Below are positions 6,524-10,940 of a stretch of 10,940 bases of DNA, in pieces. Source of the stretch: CAYUXF01 sp964448755 (lineage in GTDB: Bacteria; Margulisbacteria; Termititenacia; Termititenacales; CAYUXF01); NCBI GenBank assembly GCA_964448755.1, contig CAYUXF010000052.1, positions 1-10,940 of the forward strand, in the 5' to 3' direction. Within the stretch, counting starts at the first letter, position 1; each line of letters opens with the position of its first letter. The notes under the pieces were generated by a model. The model ran no database searches. It was not told the DNA's origin and saw only the letters and a list, made by a program, of their open reading frames with translations. Both the position numbers and the translations under genes were made by a program.

Positions 6524-7184
6524 TGCCGCCAACTAAAACTTCGGCCTCGGCAGCAGCTGCACCAGAGTTATTTTTAAGATCTTCCACGCTCGTCAGCGCT
6601 ATTTTATCTTCATTAACGTTAACGGTCCTAAAATTTTTCAAGGACTCGGTCAGATCATCTGCCTCTGCCATTTTAAGCTTAGGTTCAGGAGGCAGCTCTT
6701 CTAGGGTTTTTAAACCAAAATGTTTTAAGAACATCGGTGTCGTATTATATAGTGTCGGACGGCCAATAGTCTCAGCCTGGCCGGACTCTTCAATTAATTC
6801 TTTTTCCAGTAATGACCTAATAATGCCATCGGAATTAACGCCGCGAATAGCCTCTACCTCCGCTCTGGTAATAGGCTGACGATAAGCAATGATCGCCAGA
6901 GTTTCCATGGCCGCCGTAGAAAGCGCCGCTTCAATTGGCGCATTAACATAGCCGTCTAAAGCAGTAGAATATTCCGGTTTGGTGGCAAACTGAAATTTAT
7001 CTGAAAAACGCAAGATCTGAATGCCAAATTCTTCCAGCTCATATTTTTCAACCAATGCCGCTAAAGTCTGTTCAACCTCTTCAAGCCCAGCACCCGTATA
7101 ATTGGCAATATCCTGGGCGGCCAAAGGTTCTCTGGACATAAACAAAATAACCTCGATCCGCTGTTTTAAATTAGTATTTGACAT
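6510..7184 (-). CDS. scpB: Segregation and condensation protein B
   Basis: ScpB is the winged-helix kite subunit of the SMC-ScpA-ScpB condensin that compacts and separates chromosomes. The 224-residue protein has two winged-helix domains (about 5-75 and 88-160). The diagnostic block runs from LSTAAMETLAIIAYRQPITR (88-107) through IRGVNSDG (113-120) to GRPTLYNTTPMFLKHFGL (141-158). After about 170 comes a low-complexity acidic tail rich in Ala, Glu and Asn, as often seen. A strong ribosome site (GGGAGG, 6-base spacer) precedes the ATG, and scpA ends 14 bases upstream, so the two are one transcript. The stop codon overlaps the start of rluB. Length and motifs are normal. Confidence 0.96.
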   Translation of the reverse strand: MSNTNLKQRIEVILFMSREPLAAQDIANYTGAGLEEVEQTLAALVEKYELEEFGIQILRFSDKFQFATKPEYSTALDGYVNAPIEAALSTAAMETLAIIAYRQPITRAEVEAIRGVNSDGIIRSLLEKELIEESGQAETIGRPTLYNTTPMFLKHFGLKTLEELPPEPKLKMAEADDLTESLKNFRTVNVNEDKIALTSVEDLKNNSGAAAAEAEVLVGGNENV

Positions 7185-7190
7185 GATAAC

Positions 7191-7196
7191 CCTCCC
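7191..7196 (-). promoter_or_regulatory. Strong ribosome-binding site for scpB
   Basis: The minus strand reads GGGAGG six bases before the scpB ATG, placed in the 14-base gap after scpA. It confirms the annotated ATG. Confidence 0.8.
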
Positions 7197-7198
7197 TT

Positions 7199-8173
7199 TT
7201 AGTCTGGTTCCTGCTCAGATAACAAAGACTGCTGCTCGGCAGTTTCCTTTTCTTTAGGCTCTGCTTCTGTATTAAGTTCTCGCACAGTATTATACTCATC
7301 CACATTCTCCATGGCCGCGGCCAGCTCTTTTTCCGAAATATTAGTCCGCATCACTATCTCTATATCGTCAAAAAGATCTTTTTGGACCGCTAAAATCAAG
7401 CCCTCGCGCATTAATTCCAGCAATGCCAAAAAAGTGGCAATTATTTCATAACGGCTGGCGGCATTATAGAAAAACTCTGTAAACATCATACTGGCTGCAC
7501 CGCTGCGCAAGCGAGAGATAATATCGTACATTTTAGACTTAACAGAAAAAATATGATCTGAGATATGTTCTATTTCATGCGTAATAATTCTCAGCTCAAA
7601 ATCCTGCCAAACACGGTTAAAGCACTTTGTGAGATTTTCCAGCGAAGCATTCTTAATATTAACAACTTTTTCTATTGGAAAATTGTCCAGTATCTTCTTG
7701 TTGATATGTTCTCTGGTAAAAACATATTTAAACCGATCTTCTTTTTCCAGTAATTTTTGCGTCAAATTTTTGAACGCCTTATATTCAATTAACTTTTCTA
7801 AAAGATGACGCCGTTCCTCTTCTGCCTCAATGATCGACTCACTGTCTTCGTCGCTGTTATTTGGCAGCAACATTTTTGATTTCATCTCAATTAAAATTGC
7901 CGCCATGACCATAAATTCACCGGCAATATTCAGATCCAATTCCTGCATCTTGTGCAGATAATTCAAATAGTCAGAGGTGATCTCACTGATATTAATATCC
8001 CAGATCTCGATCTCTTTGTCTTCAATTAAATGCAACAGAAGATCAAAAGGGCCTTCAAAGTCCTTAACTTTAACCTTAAACTCAAAAAGTTCTTCCTGTT
8101 TATTTTCTTTTTCAACTGTATCCACAGGCCATCTTCCTTTAAAAAGACTATTTTTGGAATTAAGCACTATCAA
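7199..8173 (-). CDS. scpA: Segregation and condensation protein A (kleisin)
   Basis: ScpA is the kleisin that bridges the SMC heads and carries the ScpB dimer in bacterial condensin. The N-terminal domain shows the FEGPFDLLLHLIEDKEIEIWDI signature in two parts: residues 39-50 (FEGPFDLLLHLI) and 53-60. AGEFMVMAAILIEMKSKMLLP is split over 84-104. The C-terminal winged helix that touches the SMC head has TFLALLELMREG (247-258) and a beta strand around 270-275. The acidic tail after 297 is non-conserved. The start is uncertain. The longest reading uses a TTG at 8173 with AGGGG nine bases upstream; an alternative GTG at 8125 has AAAGGA nine bases upstream and removes 16 residues outside the family fold. 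The gene is followed by scpB after 14 bases. Family identity is certain; only the N-terminus is open. Confidence 0.94.
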   Translation of the reverse strand: MIVLNSKNSLFKGRWPVDTVEKENKQEELFEFKVKVKDFEGPFDLLLHLIEDKEIEIWDINISEITSDYLNYLHKMQELDLNIAGEFMVMAAILIEMKSKMLLPNNSDEDSESIIEAEEERRHLLEKLIEYKAFKNLTQKLLEKEDRFKYVFTREHINKKILDNFPIEKVVNIKNASLENLTKCFNRVWQDFELRIITHEIEHISDHIFSVKSKMYDIISRLRSGAASMMFTEFFYNAASRYEIIATFLALLELMREGLILAVQKDLFDDIEIVMRTNISEKELAAAMENVDEYNTVRELNTEAEPKEKETAEQQSLLSEQEPD

Positions 8174-8184
8174 GAGAACATACC

Positions 8185-8221
8185 CCTATCTATAAATATA
8201 ACAATGCTTTAACCTATCTAT
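8185..8221 (-). repeat. 9-base direct repeat upstream of scpA
   Basis: In the 64-base gap between hflX and scpA the plus strand has CCTATCTAT at 8185-8193 and again at 8213-8221 (minus strand ATAGATAGG). The right copy is near the hflX stop and the left copy lies just before the scpA TTG start, overlapping its possible ribosome site. The repeat start-to-start distance is 28 bases. It may be chance in AT-rich DNA or mark a regulatory site; nothing else supports a function. Confidence 0.3.
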
Positions 8222-8237
8222 TTTATGATAATTAAGG

Positions 8238-9347
8238 CTAATCGCCAACCAAATTTTTAACGATCAGCTCCTGCAGTGTCTCAAGGCCGCGGCCATCAAC
8301 AGCAGAAATAATAACAAAAGGCGCATAAATATCCTCTAAAAGATCAACATCGGCATCTGGGGCCAGGTCTATTTTATTAAAAACAGTAATTATCTTCTTT
8401 TCTAAAACATCCAATTCACCTAAAACATCGTAAACCGCCTCAATTTGCCGCTCGTAATCTGTCGCCGAAATATCCACAACATGCAAGATCAAATCAGCAC
8501 AGACCACCTCTTCGAGCGTCGATTTAAACGAATTAACCAGGTGATGCGGTAATTTTTTAATAAAGCCGACAGTATCAGAAAAGAGAACTTCTTGTTTGAT
8601 CTGCGGTAAATAAACTTTTCTGATCACCGGATCCAGTGTGGCAAATAATTTATCTTCTACATAAATATCTTTGCCCGATAATTTTTTTAACAGCGTTGAT
8701 TTGCCAGCATTAGTATAACCAACAATAGAAACAACTTTATTGCCTTTTCTTTTGCGTCCGCAGCGCAAAAGTTCACGATGTTTTTCTACTTCTTTAATTT
8801 TTTTACGCAGCGCTGCCGCGCGATTATTAATTAATCTTTTATCTGTTTCTAACTGCGTTTCACCAGGCCCTCTAGTCCCCATCCCACCGGCCTGACGCTC
8901 CAAATGCGTCCACATTCTAGTCAAGCGCGGCATTAAATACTCCAGCTGGGCTAATTCTATTTCCAGCTGCGCTTCTTTGGTCTGCGCTCTGGCCGCAAAA
9001 ATATCTAAAATAACTTCGGTCCGGTCTAAAATTTTGACATTTAAAAATTTCGACAAGTTTCTCACTTGACGGGGGTTAAGATCGTTATCAAAAACGACAG
9101 TGCTAACCTCTGGATTATCCTGTAAATAATTAAAAATCTCTTCTACTTTACCTTGACCAATAAAAGTTGCCGGGTCTGGACTCTCCTTGTTTTGAACAAA
9201 ACAAGCACAAACTATGCCGCCGGCGGTCGCCACCAACTGTTCTAATTCTTCTATAGAATAATTGAATTCTTCTTCTGTTTCGTCCGGCAAATGAAGCGCG
9301 GCAAGAATAGTTTTTTCCGGCTCATGCTCTAAAGTATTTTGATACAT
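8238..9347 (-). CDS. hflX: Ribosome-associated GTPase HflX
   Basis: HflX is a conserved GTPase that binds the ribosome and, in several bacteria, helps split or rescue stalled 70S ribosomes after stress. The 369-residue protein has the HflX N-terminal domain with GQGKVEE (65-71) and the signature GTRGPGETQLETDKR (157-171). The GTPase motifs are in order: G1 GYTNAGKS (210-217), G3 DTVGF (258-262), G4 NKID (324-327) and a G5-like SAVDGRG (348-354). Its ATG directly abuts the gpsA TAG with no spacer, and no strong ribosome site precedes it, so translation is probably coupled to gpsA. All GTP-binding residues are present and the length is normal. A 64-base AT-rich gap separates it from scpA. Confidence 0.96.
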   Translation of the reverse strand: MYQNTLEHEPEKTILAALHLPDETEEEFNYSIEELEQLVATAGGIVCACFVQNKESPDPATFIGQGKVEEIFNYLQDNPEVSTVVFDNDLNPRQVRNLSKFLNVKILDRTEVILDIFAARAQTKEAQLEIELAQLEYLMPRLTRMWTHLERQAGGMGTRGPGETQLETDKRLINNRAAALRKKIKEVEKHRELLRCGRKRKGNKVVSIVGYTNAGKSTLLKKLSGKDIYVEDKLFATLDPVIRKVYLPQIKQEVLFSDTVGFIKKLPHHLVNSFKSTLEEVVCADLILHVVDISATDYERQIEAVYDVLGELDVLEKKIITVFNKIDLAPDADVDLLEDIYAPFVIISAVDGRGLETLQELIVKNLVGD

Positions 9348-10346
9348 CTAATGGTTTTCTGCTTTCAGATCTCTATTCATCAGATCATTAATTGCTTCCG
9401 CTATTTTTTTATTTTCATATAGTAGTTTATAGAGTTGTTCTGTCACCGGCATTTCAATTTTATTTTTCTGGGCCAACTCATAAGCCGCCCTTGTTGTAGC
9501 AACGCCCTCAGCAACAGCGGTCATGCCGCCTAATATCTCTTTCAAACTTTTTCCGGCAGCCAGTTGTTCGCCAACATAATGGTTGCGGCTCAGCTCGCTA
9601 GAACAGGTCGTGATCAGATCACCCATGCCGGAAAGGCCAAAAAGCGTCTGCTGCTGGGCGCCTAATTTCACCGCCAAACGCGACATTTCTAAAATACCAC
9701 GCACCATTAAGGCCGATTTAGCATTATCACCTAACTTCAAACCGTCAATAATGCCAGCAACTATAGCAATGACATTTTTGAGCGTACCGCCAAATTCAGT
9801 GCCGACCACATCATTGTTAGTGTAGACCCGGAAATAATCGCGATTAAAAAGCTGCTGGATCGTTTTAGCTGTCTCTTTGTTCTCTGAGGCAATAACGGTA
9901 ACAGCAGGCTTCCCCAATGCTATCTCTTTAGAAATATTAGGTCCGGAAAGAACCGCTGTTCTTGATCTAAAATCAGGCAAAACCTCAAAGATCAACTCCG
10001 ACATCCGTCGGTCATCGCCCTCATGCAAACCCTTGGTAGCGGAAACCAACAACATCTCCGGTGTTAAAAAATCTTTGATCTTTAAAAGTGTCTCTTTAAA
10101 AAAAGCTGAAGCGGTAACCAGAACTACCAGAGAACTACCGCTCAAGGCCTCTGAAAAAGTATTGACTGCCCGCAAGTTTTCCGGCAGAACAATACCTGGC
10201 AATAACTTTTTATTTTCGTATTCCTCATTAATATCACGACTGATCGCTTGATCGTGCGACCAGATAAAAACATCGTGACCATTTTCGGCTAAGATCTTGC
10301 CTAACGTTGTGCCCCAGGCACCACAGCCAATTACTGTAACTTTCAT
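9348..10346 (-). CDS. gpsA: NAD(P)-dependent glycerol-3-phosphate dehydrogenase
   Basis: GpsA reduces dihydroxyacetone phosphate to sn-glycerol-3-phosphate, the backbone for bacterial phospholipids. The 332-residue protein opens with the Rossmann GCGAWGTTLG (7-16) that binds NAD(P)H. It then shows SATKGL (102-107) with a conserved Lys105, SGPNISKEI (134-142), and FGGTLKN (185-191) carrying Lys190, the usual catalytic lysine position. Next come DNAKSALMVRG (207-217), GLSGMGDLITTC (237-248) and SRNHYVGE (253-260). The ATG has a clear AGGAGG site four bases upstream and lies 21 bases after the plsY stop. Cytoplasmic product, typical length and complete motif set make this certain. Its product is the direct substrate of the neighbouring PlsY acyltransferase, so the two genes form a functional pair. 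Confidence 0.97.
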   Translation of the reverse strand: MKVTVIGCGAWGTTLGKILAENGHDVFIWSHDQAISRDINEEYENKKLLPGIVLPENLRAVNTFSEALSGSSLVVLVTASAFFKETLLKIKDFLTPEMLLVSATKGLHEGDDRRMSELIFEVLPDFRSRTAVLSGPNISKEIALGKPAVTVIASENKETAKTIQQLFNRDYFRVYTNNDVVGTEFGGTLKNVIAIVAGIIDGLKLGDNAKSALMVRGILEMSRLAVKLGAQQQTLFGLSGMGDLITTCSSELSRNHYVGEQLAAGKSLKEILGGMTAVAEGVATTRAAYELAQKNKIEMPVTEQLYKLLYENKKIAEAINDLMNRDLKAENH

Positions 10347-10350
10347 GCGT

Positions 10351-10356
10351 CCTCCT
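10351..10356 (-). promoter_or_regulatory. Ribosome-binding site for gpsA
   Basis: The minus strand reads AGGAGG four bases before the gpsA ATG, in the 21-base gap after plsY. It supports the annotated start. Confidence 0.75.
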
Positions 10357-10367
10357 GCTGTTTGCTC

Positions 10368-10940
10368 TTACTTGTTCCTGCCGGTTATTTTATTTTCCTG
10401 GCCTTTTAGTAATCTTTTAATATTAGGAATATGCTTGAGCCAAATAAAAGCCGCACCCAATACAGCTAAGCAAAGATACGGCAGCGGTTCATTGACATAA
10501 TAAAATAAGAACGGTGCCAGTAAAGCGGGTATTAAAGAAGCTATAGATTGATACCCGGTCAGCTGCCTAATGACAATTATCATTACCGCTAAGAACAAAA
10601 AAATGGAGGGATTAATAGCCAATACTAAACCAACACCAGTAGCGGCCGCTTTGCCGCCTTTAAATTTAATAAAAATAGAATAAGAATGGCCCACCATGGC
10701 CAGTATACCGCACAGAACAACCAGCCACTCGTTAGAAAACGTCACCATGCCCAGATAAGTAGCTAAAGTGCCTTTTAAAATATCCAGAACCAGAACAGTT
10801 ATCCCCCACTTTTTTCCACAAGCCCTGATAACATTAGTAGTACCGGTAGAACCGGAACCAACAGAAAAAATATCGACACCGCAGAATTTAGCGGCAATTA
10901 CACCAAAAGGAAGAGCACCTAACAAATAACAAATTATAAA
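10368..10940 (-). CDS. plsY: Acyl-phosphate:glycerol-3-phosphate acyltransferase PlsY (5' end cut)
   Basis: PlsY is an integral membrane enzyme that transfers an acyl group from acyl-phosphate to glycerol-3-phosphate, making lysophosphatidic acid. The frame stays open to the right edge (190 codons here), with hydrophobic residues FIICYLLGALPFG upstream of the TTG at 10925. Family members begin with such a segment, so the true start lies beyond the window. Counting from the first residue in the window, motif 1 is GSGSTGTTNVIR (27-38), where family members often have Asn in place of the second Ser. Motif 2 is KFKGGKAAATGVG, and a C-terminal HIPNIKRLLKGQENKI replaces the usual HRENIKRL. Several hydrophobic spans fit the expected membrane topology. 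gpsA follows 21 bases downstream and supplies its substrate. Confidence 0.94.
   Translation of the reverse strand, partial: FIICYLLGALPFGVIAAKFCGVDIFSVGSGSTGTTNVIRACGKKWGITVLVLDILKGTLATYLGMVTFSNEWLVVLCGILAMVGHSYSIFIKFKGGKAAATGVGLVLAINPSIFLFLAVMIIVIRQLTGYQSIASLIPALLAPFLFYYVNEPLPYLCLAVLGAAFIWLKHIPNIKRLLKGQENKITGRNK

Noticed and set aside
6523..6879. 118-codon open frame on the plus strand, opposite scpB
   Set aside because: It lies wholly antisense to the well-conserved scpB, lacks a recognisable domain and is rich in Ser/Leu as expected of a mirror frame.
9877..10251. 124-codon open frame on the plus strand, opposite gpsA
   Set aside because: It is fully antisense to gpsA, whose motifs are continuous there; no domain or ribosome site supports it.

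Overview
The window holds eleven protein genes, all on the minus strand and packed almost end to end. It reads as one stretch of a housekeeping operon or a run of closely spaced transcription units. In the direction of transcription (right to left) the order is plsY (cut by the right edge), gpsA, hflX, scpA, scpB, an rluB-type pseudouridine synthase, a RodZ-like HTH membrane protein, rpsU, an LptF/LptG-family permease, a long TPR protein, and a DUF2344 protein that ends at the left edge. The largest gap between genes is about 64 bases (112 if scpA starts at its alternative GTG), and several genes overlap or touch. No stretch over 300 bases lacks a gene. I see no tRNA, rRNA, CRISPR array, insertion sequence, phage gene or convincing intrinsic terminator.

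The DNA is AT-rich. The gene mix points to a diderm bacterium with Terrabacteria affinities. The scpA-scpB-rluB order and the DUF2344 protein are familiar from Firmicutes-like and cyanobacteria-like genomes, while the LptF/G permease implies an LPS-type outer membrane. A candidate phylum such as Margulisbacteria or Melainabacteria-like lineages, or a diderm Firmicute, would fit. This is inference; no gene here fixes the taxon.

Right part (6510-10940): phospholipid precursor synthesis (gpsA makes glycerol-3-phosphate, plsY acylates it), the ribosome-associated GTPase HflX, the ScpA/ScpB subunits of SMC condensin, and an rRNA pseudouridine synthase. Left part (2-5777): cell-shape factor RodZ, ribosomal protein S21, envelope lipid export, a scaffold-like TPR protein, and DUF2344, which in many genomes accompanies a B12-binding radical SAM protein and ribonuclease G. 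Growth-linked functions (membrane, shape, chromosome compaction, ribosome) are thus grouped, as is common in such clusters.

I found no clearly new biological system. The points worth a second look are a start-codon correction for rpsU, a roughly 52-residue compound repeat and a non-TPR insert in the TPR protein, a 55-base rluB/rodZ overlap tied to an unusual N-terminal extension of RodZ, uncertain starts for scpA and rluB, and the envelope/Terrabacteria gene combination.
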